Position numbers and translations under genes: made by a program. From G965218495 sp965262785 (GTDB lineage Bacteria > Bacteroidota > Rhodothermia > Rhodothermales > Bin80), in assembly GCA_965262785.1 (NCBI GenBank), contig OZ253559.1, forward strand, positions 1 through 64,000: a DNA stretch of 64,000 nt, given 5' to 3'. This document shows positions 9,102-18,211 of the stretch, piece after piece. The notes below the pieces were generated by a model. The model was not told where the DNA came from. It did not search any database and saw nothing but the letters and a program-made list of their open reading frames with translations. Each line of letters begins with the position of its first letter. The first letter of the stretch is position 1.

Positions 9102-9631
9102 CGAGCACGGTGCGGATTCTTGCGCACGAATGATTTCCAGTCCGTGTGCACCTGCCGTTCAGCTCCGCTCACCTGCCGATGCCAATGGCACAGCGCCACC
9201 GCAAGTGCGTCACTCTCATCAAGTGACATTGGTTTCTCGCGTACTCCAAGCAAACTGCGCACCATGTACGCCACCTGCTCTTTGCTGGCAGCACCATTGC
9301 CGGTCACGGATCGCTTAACCTCTTTGGGCGTGTATTGCGCTACGGTAAGCCCTTGGTGAATGGCAGCCAACATCGCCGCCGCCTGGGCACGTCCAAGCTT
9401 TAGCATGGCCTGGGGGTTTTTTGCGTAGACTGGCATCTCCACCGCGCACGCACTCGGGGCATACTCCTTAATGACGCGCGTTAATCCGTCGTAGATCTCC
9501 CTGAGCCGCTCGATGTGCGCTCCCTTGGGATCAATCGCTCCGTAGCCACGCGTCCTGTGCCCGCCATCTTCGCACAGTATAACGCCGAAGCCGGTACACA
9601 CCGACCCGGGATCGACGCCCAGGATAATCAT
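9098..9631 (-). CDS. ruvC: Holliday junction resolvase RuvC
   Basis: 177 residues, the normal length. RuvC is the nuclease that cuts Holliday junctions after RuvAB branch migration. All four metal-binding acids are at the E. coli positions: Asp7 (GVDPG), Glu65 (AVEMPV), Asp138 and Asp141 (SLDESDALAVA). The DNA-contact segment VTGNGAASKEQV is also intact. Its ATG overlaps the yebC stop (9628-9631), the widespread yebC-ruvC arrangement. ruvA and ruvB are not in the window. Confidence 0.97.
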   Translation of the reverse strand: MIILGVDPGSVCTGFGVILCEDGGHRTRGYGAIDPKGAHIERLREIYDGLTRVIKEYAPSACAVEMPVYAKNPQAMLKLGRAQAAAMLAAIHQGLTVAQYTPKEVKRSVTGNGAASKEQVAYMVRSLLGVREKPMSLDESDALAVALCHWHRQVSGAERQVHTDWKSFVRKNPHRAR

Positions 9632-10344
9632 GGCGTGTGCAAGTTTGAATACACAGCCTGGACATCCTGGTGCTCTTCCAGCCGCTCAAGCAGTCTTATG
9701 ACCCGTTCCGCGTCGGATAAACCCAGTGCCACAGTGGACTTTGGCAGTCGCACCAGGCGCGCGTCCGCAATTTCAACACCCGCAGACGCAAAGGCCGCAT
9801 GCACGAATTCAAATTCACGCGGTGCTGTGATGACCATCAACGTGCCTTCGTCTTCCTCCACATCCTCGGCTCCCGCTTCAATGGCCAAGTCCAAGATGTC
9901 CACGTTGCCCGTTTCTTCAACCTGGAAAAGGCCCTTTCGATCAAAGATATACGCCACTGAACCCGTCTTCCCAAGGCTGCCGCCCGCCTTCGAAAACATG
10001 CTGCGCAGATCGGCTACGGTTCGGTTGGTGTTGTCCGTGAGCACCTCTACGAATACTGCGACCCCTTGGGGTGCATAGCCCTCATAGGTGTGCTCTTGGT
10101 AGTTCTGGCCTTCGACCTCGCCGGTGCCACGGCGAATTGCGCGCTCAATGTTGCTTTTTGGCATATTCTCGCGCTTCGCCTTCTGGACCGCCAGCGCCAG
10201 TTTGGCATTCATAGATGGGTCGGCACCCCCGTCCCTGGCCGCTACGGTAATTTCACGGGAAGTGATGGCCCAAGTCTTGGACCGCTTGCTATCAGTGGCT
10301 GCCTTCTGACGCTTGATCTTTGACCACTTGTTGTGTCCGGCCAT
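9628..10344 (-). CDS. yebC: YebC/PmpR family protein
   Basis: 238 residues, family length. The hallmark N-terminus MAGHNKWSKIKRQK and later NTNRTVADLRSMFSKAGGSL and GSVAYIF are present. Members were described as DNA-binding regulators; more recent work ties them to translation of difficult sequences such as proline runs. It begins the yebC-ruvC unit with a 4-base stop/start overlap and follows carB by one base, so it is probably read through from carAB. Confidence 0.96.
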   Translation of the reverse strand: MAGHNKWSKIKRQKAATDSKRSKTWAITSREITVAARDGGADPSMNAKLALAVQKAKRENMPKSNIERAIRRGTGEVEGQNYQEHTYEGYAPQGVAVFVEVLTDNTNRTVADLRSMFSKAGGSLGKTGSVAYIFDRKGLFQVEETGNVDILDLAIEAGAEDVEEDEGTLMVITAPREFEFVHAAFASAGVEIADARLVRLPKSTVALGLSDAERVIRLLERLEEHQDVQAVYSNLHTP

Positions 10345-10345
10345 G

Positions 10346-13174
10346 TCACCGTGAGAGATAGAGGTTGCGCAGCTCGTACGGGCGTTGGAAGTGACTGTCG
10401 GAAAGGGTGTCTACGAAGGCGATCGCCTCTCCGGTAGACTTCATTTCCGGGCCCAACTCCTGGCGCACCTCTGGAAACTTATCCCATGAAAACACCGGTT
10501 CCTTGATGGCATAATTCGTCAGCGTAGATTCCAGCGCCCCCTGTGCGCGCAACTCCTTCAGCGTTCTGCCAAGCATCACCTTGGTAGCGATACTTGCCAC
10601 GGATGCACCCGTCGCCTTGGCGACAAACGGGACCGTACGCGAAGCGCGCGGGTTGGCCTCAATGACATACACCTTGTCATTCTGGACCACAAGTTGGACA
10701 TTGATCAGCCCAATTACGTCCAACCGGTGCGCTATAGCCGTGACGTATCGACTGATGGAGTCGATGGTGTCTTCGGACAATGAGTACGGAGGAAGCACGG
10801 CGGTTGAGTCCCCCGAGTGAACGCCGGCCGGCTCTATCTGCTGCATAATGCCGCTGATCCACACCTCCCTGCCATCGCGCACCGCGTCCACGTCTATCTC
10901 CGTGCCGTTGTCCAGAAAGAGGTCCAACAGGACCTCGTTGCCCGGGAGCAGACGGTAGACGTCGGTAACACACTTCTCTACCTCGTCTTTGTTGATGGCA
11001 ATTCGCATGCCCTGCCCCCCAAGCACGTAGCTTGGGCGCACCAGGATGGGGTAGCCGATACGCTCGGCTACGCGCACCGCATCATAGACGCTGGTGGCTA
11101 TGCCATAAGGAGGAAACGGAATATCCAGCCCCTTCAGGACTTCGGAAAACTTCCCTCGATTCTCGGCCAGATCCATCATCTCGTGGGACGTGCCGAATAT
11201 GCGAACACCGTGCTCCACCAGTTTGCCCGCGAGCTTTAGCGCCGTCTGCCCTCCCAGCTGCACGATGACGCCTTCGGGCTTCTCGTGCTCAATGATATCT
11301 AGCACGCGCTCCCAGAACACTGGCTCGAAATACAGCTTGTCTGCAATATCAAAGTCGGTGGAAACTGTCTCCGGGTTGCAGTTGACCATGATTGCTTCGT
11401 AGCCCATCTCCCGCGCGGCTTGCACGCCATGTACGCACGAGTAGTCAAACTCAATCCCTTGTCCAATGCGGTTGGGTCCGCTGCCGAGGATGATGACTTT
11501 GGGCCTTTCGCTTACCGTACTCTCATTCACCTGTTCGTATGACGAATAGTAGTACGGTGTGCGTGCCGCAAATTCGCCCGCGCACGTGTCAACCAGCAGG
11601 AATGCTGGATTGATTCCAAGGGCCTTACGGTGCGCCCGCACCTCGTCTTCGGTCACGTCCTGCGCCAGCAGGAAAGCAATCTGAATATCGGAAAGCCCAC
11701 ACCGCTTGGCTTCGGTCATTAGCGCATGGTCCAGTCCACTCAAGTATTTGGTCTCTAGCCACGCCTCCACCCGGACGATTTCCTGAACCTGCATCAGAAA
11801 CCACGGATCCACCTTCGTGACATCATGCACCTCCGCTATGGAAGCACCATGCTTAAGGGCGTTACGAATCTGGAGCGTCCGATCCCAATAGGGTTTCCGC
11901 AGCCGCTGCCGCACCTCTGGGCGGGAAGCATGCTCCCGATCTGCACCCAGGCCTGCGTAACCAATCTCAAGGCTTTGCCAGGCCTTCTGGAGGCTTTCAG
12001 CAAACGTCCGGCCAATGGCCATAACCTCACCCACGGCTTTCATCTGCGTGGTGAGTTCCTCGTCGACCCCCTCGAATTTCCCGAAGTTCCAGCGAGGGAT
12101 CTTCGTCACGACGTAGTCAATGGCCGGCTCAAAGCACGCGCTGGTGGTGCCCGTAACATCGTTGGGCAACTCGTCCAGCGTATAGCCTACTGCAAGGCGC
12201 GCCGCCACCTTGGCTATGGGGTACCCCGTTGCCTTGGAGGCCAGAGCTGACGAACGCGACACGCGCGGGTTTATTTCCACGGCGATCATACGGCCTGTGC
12301 GGGGGTCAACTCCAAACTGGACGTTGCACCCTCCTGCAAAAGTGCCGATGGAGCGCATCATGGTGATGGCCGTGTTGCGCATGTGCTGGTACTGCTTGTC
12401 GGTCAATGTCTGTGCAGGCGCCACCGTTACCGAGTCTCCTGTGTGCACGCCCATCGGGTCCACGTTTTCAATCGCACAGATGATGATGACGTTGTCATTC
12501 GCATCGCGTAAGAGCTCAAGCTCAAACTCTTTCCAACCAAAGACGCATTCTTCTATCAGCACTTCGTGTACCGGCGACATCTCCAGTCCGCGCCGCACCT
12601 TGCGCTTGAGCTCTGAAGCGTCCCACACGATGCCGCCGCCCGCGCCCCCCAGTGTAAAAGAAGGGCGAATAACCACGGGAAGGCCGCCCAGCGCCTGCGT
12701 GATCTCTTTGGCTTCCAACAGGCTGCGCGCAACCTTGCTGCGGGCTTGGTCAACGCCGATCGACTCCATCAGGTCGCGAAACTGCTGCCGGTCCTCGGTA
12801 ATGTGTATCGCATCGATGTCGACGCCGATGACCTCGACCCCCTGCGCCTCCCAGAATCCTTGCCGCTGCAGGCTGTCGGCGAGGTTAAGGCCAGTCTGCC
12901 CTCCCATGGTTGGCAGCACGGCATCGGGACGCTCCCGCTCTACGATGCGCATGATGGACTCTGGCTCCAAAGGCTCCAAGTAGACCTTGTCCGCCGTCAT
13001 CGGGTCCGTCATGATGGTCGCTGGATTCGAGTTCACTAGCACCACCTGGTACCCTTCCGCGCGAAGCGAGCGGCACGCCTGCGTCCCGGAATAGTCAAAC
13101 TCACACGCCTGCCCGATGACAATGGGACCAGAGCCAATCAGCAGAATCTTGTTGATGTCGGTTCGTTTCGGCAT
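10346..13174 (-). CDS. carB: Carbamoyl phosphate synthase large subunit, without allosteric domain
   Basis: 942 residues. It makes carbamoyl phosphate from bicarbonate, ammonia (from CarA) and two ATP for pyrimidines and arginine. Both ATP-grasp halves are visible: the first starts ILLIGSGPIVIGQACEFDYSG, the second VIILGSGPNRIGQGIEFDYSC near residue 560, with the oligomerisation region between. The protein stops right after the second synthetase half (ending LRNLYLSR). E. coli CarB (1073) has a further MGS-type domain binding UMP and ornithine, which is absent here. Shorter CarB proteins are, as I recall, usual in Bacteroidota, so this is probably genuine. It starts 6 bases after carA. Confidence 0.96.
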   Translation of the reverse strand: MPKRTDINKILLIGSGPIVIGQACEFDYSGTQACRSLRAEGYQVVLVNSNPATIMTDPMTADKVYLEPLEPESIMRIVERERPDAVLPTMGGQTGLNLADSLQRQGFWEAQGVEVIGVDIDAIHITEDRQQFRDLMESIGVDQARSKVARSLLEAKEITQALGGLPVVIRPSFTLGGAGGGIVWDASELKRKVRRGLEMSPVHEVLIEECVFGWKEFELELLRDANDNVIIICAIENVDPMGVHTGDSVTVAPAQTLTDKQYQHMRNTAITMMRSIGTFAGGCNVQFGVDPRTGRMIAVEINPRVSRSSALASKATGYPIAKVAARLAVGYTLDELPNDVTGTTSACFEPAIDYVVTKIPRWNFGKFEGVDEELTTQMKAVGEVMAIGRTFAESLQKAWQSLEIGYAGLGADREHASRPEVRQRLRKPYWDRTLQIRNALKHGASIAEVHDVTKVDPWFLMQVQEIVRVEAWLETKYLSGLDHALMTEAKRCGLSDIQIAFLLAQDVTEDEVRAHRKALGINPAFLLVDTCAGEFAARTPYYYSSYEQVNESTVSERPKVIILGSGPNRIGQGIEFDYSCVHGVQAAREMGYEAIMVNCNPETVSTDFDIADKLYFEPVFWERVLDIIEHEKPEGVIVQLGGQTALKLAGKLVEHGVRIFGTSHEMMDLAENRGKFSEVLKGLDIPFPPYGIATSVYDAVRVAERIGYPILVRPSYVLGGQGMRIAINKDEVEKCVTDVYRLLPGNEVLLDLFLDNGTEIDVDAVRDGREVWISGIMQQIEPAGVHSGDSTAVLPPYSLSEDTIDSISRYVTAIAHRLDVIGLINVQLVVQNDKVYVIEANPRASRTVPFVAKATGASVASIATKVMLGRTLKELRAQGALESTLTNYAIKEPVFSWDKFPEVRQELGPEMKSTGEAIAFVDTLSDSHFQRPYELRNLYLSR

Positions 13175-13180
13175 GCCCGG

Positions 13181-14272
13181 CTACTTCGCGTCGATAAGAC
13201 TCATGAAGGCTTCAAAGAGGTATCGGCTGTCGTGCGGCCCTGGAGAAGATTCCGGATGGTACTGGACGCTGAGTCCGGCGAAGCCGTGGAAGCCCAGCCC
13301 TTCTACTGTTTTGTCGTTGAGGTTGACGTGCGTGATCGCAGCACGGCCTGAATTCACGCTGGCCGGCTCCACCGCGAAGCCGTGATTCTGGGTCGTCACC
13401 TCGACCCGACCGGTGTTGAGATGTTTTACCGGCTGGTTGGCACCCCGATGCCCAACAAGCATCTTAAAGACACTAAAGCCCTCTGCGAGTGCCATCAGAT
13501 GATGTCCCAGGCAGATCCCGAACACGGGAAGTCCAGAATGGATGGCCGCGCATGCCGCTTCGATGGCACCGGGCATGGCACGAGGGTCGCCGGGTCCGTT
13601 GGAAAGGAAAAACGCATCCGGCTCCCACGCTAGTAAGTCGGCCACCGGTGCGTCGTGCGGAAACACGCGAACATGAGAATCATAGCGTGCAAACATCCTC
13701 AGGATGTTCAGCTTGCACCCATAGTCGTACACAGCGATGCGGGGCCCGCGTCCTTCTGTATAGTCGTACGCCTTTTTCGTGCTTACACATGAAGCCAGCT
13801 CCAGGCCTTCCATAGCGGGCCACGCCTTGGCCTTAGCCACGAGGCTGTCTTCGTCCAGGTCCACAGAAGAAACGATGGCATTCATGACCCCTCTGTGCCT
13901 AATGTGCAGGACCAGGCGCCGCGTATCCACGCCCGTGATGCCAACCAGGCCGTGACGTTGCATATAGGACTGGAGGGACTCCTCAGCACGGTAGTTGGAA
14001 TACTGGTGAGAAAACGCGCGCACCGCCAAGGCCGCCACCATGGGGCGAGATGCTTCGGTGTCTTCGTTTGCGGCGCCGTAGTTGCCGATGTGTGGGTACG
14101 TCATCATCATGATCTGACCGTGATAGGAAGGATCGGTCAAAATCTCCTGGTACCCTGTCATGCTGGTGTTGAAGCACAACTCACCGCAGGCTTCCCCCTT
14201 TATACCGATTGCGTGTCCGGTCACGACCGTCCCGTCGGCCAGTGCAAGCTTACAAGTCGTGTCTATATCCAA
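13181..14272 (-). CDS. carA: Carbamoyl phosphate synthase small subunit (glutaminase)
   Basis: 363 residues, close to the family norm. CarA hydrolyses glutamine and passes ammonia to CarB. The class I amidotransferase triad is intact: Cys254 in FGICLGHH, His339 and Glu341 in QYHPESSPG. The N-terminal half has the CarA-specific TGYQEILTDPSY and GVDTRRL. The only start that preserves the family N-terminus is TTG at 14272, because an in-frame TAG lies four codons upstream; the Shine-Dalgarno is weak. It heads carA-carB-yebC-ruvC. Confidence 0.95.
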   Translation of the reverse strand: MDIDTTCKLALADGTVVTGHAIGIKGEACGELCFNTSMTGYQEILTDPSYHGQIMMMTYPHIGNYGAANEDTEASRPMVAALAVRAFSHQYSNYRAEESLQSYMQRHGLVGITGVDTRRLVLHIRHRGVMNAIVSSVDLDEDSLVAKAKAWPAMEGLELASCVSTKKAYDYTEGRGPRIAVYDYGCKLNILRMFARYDSHVRVFPHDAPVADLLAWEPDAFFLSNGPGDPRAMPGAIEAACAAIHSGLPVFGICLGHHLMALAEGFSVFKMLVGHRGANQPVKHLNTGRVEVTTQNHGFAVEPASVNSGRAAITHVNLNDKTVEGLGFHGFAGLSVQYHPESSPGPHDSRYLFEAFMSLIDAK

Positions 14273-14505
14273 GCTCAGCTACCGAAAACCAGTTTGCACA
14301 AAAAAGACCTTCCCAATACGTAAGAAGGCCAAATTCAGAAGGGCTATGGGTATTGCCATCAACTTGCGGTTACCTTCTGAAGGACGGAAGGTACGCCACC
14401 GCCCGCGCATTCTCAACAAAGCCAGTCACGTTTTATACAGCCTTCAAAAAGCGCACACGCGGCCACCAAGGTAACATCCTCGATGCGTTTGCGTTTCAAC
14501 TATAC

Positions 14506-15183
14506 ATGCATTTGAACTCGCAGCAGCGCTATCGCGCCTCCCACGCGACTCGCGTGATGGCCACCACGGCAGCAAGCCTGCTGCTGGTGGTACTCCTGGT
14601 ACACTTTTGGCCTACGACAACGGGCCACGATCCAGCACACCTGTTGTACCGCACCCCGTCGCGTGAAGTCATTGCCATGGAGGAGATCCAGCCTACGTTG
14701 CAGCGGCGAAGGCCGCCACCACCCCCGGCACCGCTGCCCCCGGTAGTGATGCCGGAGGATCGTCTCTTGGAAGAGCCTCTGGACCTTGACGCCGACTTTC
14801 TTGCCGTAGAAGAAGCTGGGCTACCTGCCTTAGACACTCCACCTGATGCCGCACCGACGAATGCACCGCGCGCAGACGCTGGGCCAAAGCCGATAATACT
14901 CGTAGAGCCAGAGTATCCCAGGGCCGCACGACGTCGCAACATTCGAGCCGAGGTTACCCTCCGGGTCGAGATTGACCGGAGGGGACGTGTCACCTCGCAT
15001 GAAATCGTTGGCCGTTACCTATTGGGCGAAAATGGCCAGTCGCGGGAGCCGGTGGAGGAATTGGGGTTTGGGTTAGAGGAAGCCGCCTTGAGCGCCGCCT
15101 ATCGCTGGATGTTTCAGCCGGCACGCAAGCAGGGAGAAGCCGTGAACAGCCAGGACGTGCTGTCGATTAAATTCGGCGTATAG
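14506..15183 (+). CDS. tonB: TonB-family energy transducer
   Basis: 225 residues. One N-terminal membrane helix (about 18-35) after a short basic head is followed by a proline-rich periplasmic spacer (RRRPPPPPAPLPP near 67-80) and a C-terminal TonB domain: PKPIILVEPEYPRAARRRN, then a VEIDRRGRVTSHEIV strand, ending in WMFQPARKQGEAV. It links ExbBD proton flow to outer-membrane receptors such as the two in this window. No exbB or exbD is adjacent. The ATG at 14506 is preferred because the helix follows directly; the upstream open frame adds nothing family-like. Confidence 0.88.
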   Translation: MHLNSQQRYRASHATRVMATTAASLLLVVLLVHFWPTTTGHDPAHLLYRTPSREVIAMEEIQPTLQRRRPPPPPAPLPPVVMPEDRLLEEPLDLDADFLAVEEAGLPALDTPPDAAPTNAPRADAGPKPIILVEPEYPRAARRRNIRAEVTLRVEIDRRGRVTSHEIVGRYLLGENGQSREPVEELGFGLEEAALSAAYRWMFQPARKQGEAVNSQDVLSIKFGV

Positions 15184-15198
15184 GCGTCGGCGCCTGAC

Positions 15199-15873
15199 CT
15201 ACGAAAAGAGGTCGCGCTGAATCGGACGGAGATACGTGATGCCGTAGTGCTTGGGCTTAGTCACGTGAAGCACAAGTTCTTCAAAGTCGCCCGGGTTGCC
15301 TACGCAATCAATATCGTCCGTGTTAACGATTAATAACGGGCTCTTGGTGTAGCGGAAGAAGTACTCCGTATACGCATGGTGGAGTGCAGCAAGAAAGCCA
15401 TAGTCAATGCTAGCTTCATAGCTGCGTCCGCGCCGTCTAATCACCTCCAAGGAGCGCTCGACGCTTCCCTGAAGGAACACAACCAAGTCAGGGCGCGGCG
15501 TGCCAGGTTCCATCTGGGCGTAAAGCATTTCGTAAAGATCTAAGTCATTCCCTTCCAGGTTCAGCTCGGCAAAGACACGGTCCTTGTCAAATGCGTAATC
15601 GGCAACTATCCCTTGATGAAATAGGTCAAGCGATCGCATCGTTCGCTGCTGCCGATACCGGCTCGTCAGGAACACAATTTGCGCTTGGAAGGCCCACTTG
15701 GGTGGATCTCGGTAAAAACGCTCCAAGAACGGGTTCTCGTCGAAGCTCTCCAGGATGAGCCGCGCATTGAACCGCTTAGCCAACAGGTGCGCCAAAGCGG
15801 TTTTGCCCAGTCCCATCGCGCCCTCGACCGCCACGTATCGCAGCGATTCCGGAAGCGGGGTAAAGGCAGGCAT
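15199..15873 (-). CDS. Deoxynucleoside kinase
   Basis: 224 residues from ATG 15873; an earlier in-frame TTG at 15906 would add 11 residues and overlap folK. Family: dNK/deoxyguanosine kinase type, which phosphorylates deoxynucleosides for salvage. The P-loop GAMGLGKT lies near residues 19-26, then ESFDENPFLERFY, the SRYRQQ segment, the ERS-type motif near residue 100 (DYAFDKDRVFA) and the lid RRRGRSYE. These features are typical of bacterial dGK/dAK enzymes. It follows folK on the minus strand; substrate preference cannot be read from sequence. Confidence 0.87.
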   Translation of the reverse strand: MPAFTPLPESLRYVAVEGAMGLGKTALAHLLAKRFNARLILESFDENPFLERFYRDPPKWAFQAQIVFLTSRYRQQRTMRSLDLFHQGIVADYAFDKDRVFAELNLEGNDLDLYEMLYAQMEPGTPRPDLVVFLQGSVERSLEVIRRRGRSYEASIDYGFLAALHHAYTEYFFRYTKSPLLIVNTDDIDCVGNPGDFEELVLHVTKPKHYGITYLRPIQRDLFS

Positions 15874-15895
15874 TGCCTGTTCTTGTGCAGCGTCC

Positions 15896-16438
15896 TCAGT
15901 TATCAAAATAAGAAGGGTACGTCTCCTGCCAAGCTAGCGTTGTTTGCCGAATCGCCCCTGTATCTGTACAGCGTTTCAGCAAGTCGGAAACGGTCGCGAA
16001 AAACGGACTACCAATATAGTGATTAGGAGAAAGGTCGGCCCACGGCTGTAACACGAACCGGCGCATCGCCAAGCGAGGATGCGGAAGTTTGAGTCCGGGT
16101 ACGCTGCACTGATAGGATCCCAGCGTCAAGAGGTCCAAATCCAGCGTCCGTGGGGCCCACGGCCGGTGACGAATTCGTCCCGCGAGCCGCTCCAGGTTAC
16201 GACATACGGCCAGCACATCTACCGGCGCCAGCGTGGAGCTGACCTCAACTACCGCGTTAAGGTAGCATGACTGCCTTTCCAGCGGATCCAGCGTGTGCGC
16301 CGCCGTCTCGTATATTGGAGAGCACCTAAGTACGGTCATGCCGGGGGCTTCTTCCAGGCCAAACAGCGCTGTATGCAGGTGAAGAGCGCGGTCGCCCAGA
16401 TTCGTGCCTAGCGCAATGTAGGCAAGCACGCCTTCCAT
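15896..16438 (-). CDS. folK: 2-amino-4-hydroxy-6-hydroxymethyldihydropteridine pyrophosphokinase
   Basis: 180 residues, normal for HPPK, the folate-pathway enzyme that pyrophosphorylates hydroxymethyl-dihydropterin. Seen: AYIALGTNLGDR at the start, SPIYETAA, and the HPPK signature RPWAPRTLDLDLL with metal-binding acids, followed by LPHPRL. Its ATG lies just 2 bases downstream of the encoded CCA of the tRNA-Arg gene, so folK mRNA must come from the same transcript as, or be freed by 3' processing of, that tRNA. Confidence 0.95.
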   Translation of the reverse strand: MEGVLAYIALGTNLGDRALHLHTALFGLEEAPGMTVLRCSPIYETAAHTLDPLERQSCYLNAVVEVSSTLAPVDVLAVCRNLERLAGRIRHRPWAPRTLDLDLLTLGSYQCSVPGLKLPHPRLAMRRFVLQPWADLSPNHYIGSPFFATVSDLLKRCTDTGAIRQTTLAWQETYPSYFDN

Positions 16439-16440
16439 GG

Positions 16441-16516
16441 TGGTACCCCCGCCAGGACTCGAACCTGGATTTACGGCTTAGGAGGCCGTCGCTCTATCCT
16501 GTTGAGCTACAGGGGC
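16441..16516 (-). tRNA. tRNA-Arg (CCT), CCA encoded
   Basis: 76 bases with a complete cloverleaf. The acceptor GCCCCTG pairs with CGGGGGT (with G-U and U-G pairs), followed by discriminator A and an encoded CCA. The anticodon stem ACGGC/GCCGT holds the loop CTCCTAA, anticodon CCT. The T arm CCAGG TTCGAGT CCTGG is standard. The last codons and stop of rpe overlap its 5' half (16478-16516), and folK starts 2 bases after its 3' end. Confidence 0.95.
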
Positions 16517-17167
16517 AGTCTCCGCGAGCAGCCTTGTAACGTTTGCGGCAATGTCTCCGCGAAATACCGCGCTGCCTGCAACCAGTACCGTCGCGCCTGC
16601 CTCCGCGGCGCCGGCCGCGTTGTGCGGCTTTACGCCTCCGTCTACTTCTAGCCAAGCGCGCGGCTGAACCTCGTCAAGCTTGCGTCGCAGCGCGCGAACT
16701 CGGTCGTTTGACTCAGGAAGATACACCTGCCCCGCGAATCCAGGAAAAACCGACATGATCATAGCCACATCCACATGCGGCAACACGGGATCCAGCCGAT
16801 CCAAGGGCGTGTCGGGGTTGAGGGTGATACCAGGGCGCGCCCCATGCCGCCGAATACTCTGGACGGTCGCCACGGGATCGGGACACGTCTCTACATGGAC
16901 TGTAATGATGTCACTGCCCGCTTCAGCGAAGGCCGCTACATAGTCGTCAGGACATGCAATCATCAGGTGCACATCAATAAGGGCACCGGTGCGCTGGCGA
17001 AGCGGCTGCAGCGCACGTACCACCAGTGGGCCCATGGTAATGTTGGGAACAAAGTGGCCATCCATAACATCCACGTGCAGCCACTCGGCCCCCGCCGCGA
17101 GCGCCTCCGCCGCCTGCGCCTCCAAGTGCGCAAAGTCCGCAGAAAGGATGGACGGGGAAAGAACCAT
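16478..17167 (-). CDS. rpe: Ribulose-phosphate 3-epimerase
   Basis: 229 residues. Rpe interconverts ribulose-5-P and xylulose-5-P in the pentose phosphate pathway. The TIM-barrel family signatures are clear: LSPSILSADF, HVDVMDGHFVPN (metal His and catalytic Asp), a DVHLMI strand, MSVFPGFAGQ, and EVDGGVKPHN (second catalytic Asp). The recognisable enzyme ends near residue 217; the last 12 residues (APVAQQDRATAS) are encoded by the tRNA-Arg gene, and the TAA stop is in the anticodon loop. It starts 9 bases after the nuoH stop. Confidence 0.93.
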   Translation of the reverse strand: MVLSPSILSADFAHLEAQAAEALAAGAEWLHVDVMDGHFVPNITMGPLVVRALQPLRQRTGALIDVHLMIACPDDYVAAFAEAGSDIITVHVETCPDPVATVQSIRRHGARPGITLNPDTPLDRLDPVLPHVDVAMIMSVFPGFAGQVYLPESNDRVRALRRKLDEVQPRAWLEVDGGVKPHNAAGAAEAGATVLVAGSAVFRGDIAANVTRLLAETAPVAQQDRATAS

Positions 17168-17176
17168 AGGCTTACA

Positions 17177-18205
17177 CTATCCTACAAACAGCACAACCAC
17201 CACAGCAATCAGCAGTACGTTAACCAGCGCAACCGGCAGCATGAATTTCCAACCAATCTCCATGAGCTGATTGTATTTGAATCGCGGCAGTGTCCACCGG
17301 ACCCATAAGAACAAAAACACGAAGAAGCTGACTTTCAGCAGCAGGCTCAGCACCTGGAGCAAACCAAGGGCAAAAGACCCTTCAAGTCCCGGAAAAGCGG
17401 CCAGAATCTGCGGCTCAAACGGCAGCAAGTATCCCCCGAAGAACAGCGTGGCAATGACAAATGAAGCCACGAACCAGTTCACGTATTCGGCCAGGAAGAA
17501 CATGCCGAACTTCATGCCGCTGTACTCCGTGTGGTAACCGCCGACGAGTTCCTGCTCCGCCTCCGGCAGATCAAAGGGCGCCCGGTTGGTTTCCGCAAAT
17601 GCCGTGATGATGAAAATCAGTGCTCCAAGCGGGTTGCGAAAGACGTTCCAACCGAAAATGGCGCCGCCTCCGGCCTGGTTCTCGACTATCTCTACTACGC
17701 TAAGCGAGCCTGCCAGAAGTACTACGGACACCACGGCCAGCCCCATCGAAAGCTCATACGAAATCATCTGCGCAGAGGAGCGAAGCCCACCCAGGAGTGA
17801 GAACTTGCTGTTGCTGCTCCACCCCGCCATGGTAACTCCGTACACTGAGACCGAAGTCAACGCCAAGATGATGAGCACCGTTACGCTGTTGTCCACGATG
17901 ACAACGCCTCGAGCAAACGGAATCATGGCCGGCACGGTCATCGCAATCACCACCATGACTACCGGCGCCAGAGAGTGCACAAAAGACGAGGCTCCCTTAG
18001 GCGCGATATCCTCCTTGAACATCAGCTTGAACACATCCGCAAAGGGCTGCAGGAACCCTGCAGGACCTACACGATTGGGACCGGGCCGGTTCTGCATATA
18101 GGCCGAAACCTTGCGCTCCGCGTACACAAGTACAGAGGCGGACACCAACATGAAGTTGATAATTCCAAAGGCAATAATCGCCAGAAGCCACAGAGGAACG
18201 TCCAT
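17177..18205 (-). CDS. nuoH: NADH-quinone oxidoreductase subunit H
   Basis: 342 residues with about eight membrane helices. NuoH carries the quinone chamber at the junction of the peripheral and membrane arms of complex I. Conserved loops are visible: YAERKVSAYMQNRPGPNRVGP near residues 29-49, FAETNRAPFDLPEAEQELVGGYHTEYSG around 204-231, and the C-terminal FLWVRWTLPRFKYNQLM. It follows nuoG by 6 bases and is the last nuo gene here; nuoI to nuoN are not in the window, so the complex I genes are split across the genome. Confidence 0.97.
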   Translation of the reverse strand: MDVPLWLLAIIAFGIINFMLVSASVLVYAERKVSAYMQNRPGPNRVGPAGFLQPFADVFKLMFKEDIAPKGASSFVHSLAPVVMVVIAMTVPAMIPFARGVVIVDNSVTVLIILALTSVSVYGVTMAGWSSNSKFSLLGGLRSSAQMISYELSMGLAVVSVVLLAGSLSVVEIVENQAGGGAIFGWNVFRNPLGALIFIITAFAETNRAPFDLPEAEQELVGGYHTEYSGMKFGMFFLAEYVNWFVASFVIATLFFGGYLLPFEPQILAAFPGLEGSFALGLLQVLSLLLKVSFFVFLFLWVRWTLPRFKYNQLMEIGWKFMLPVALVNVLLIAVVVVLFVG

Positions 18206-18211
18206 GCCGCG

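Noticed and set aside
15184..15198. Terminator hairpin between tonB and the deoxynucleoside kinase gene
   Set aside because: AGGCG-TCGG-CGCCT gives only a 5-base stem with no T-run on either strand.
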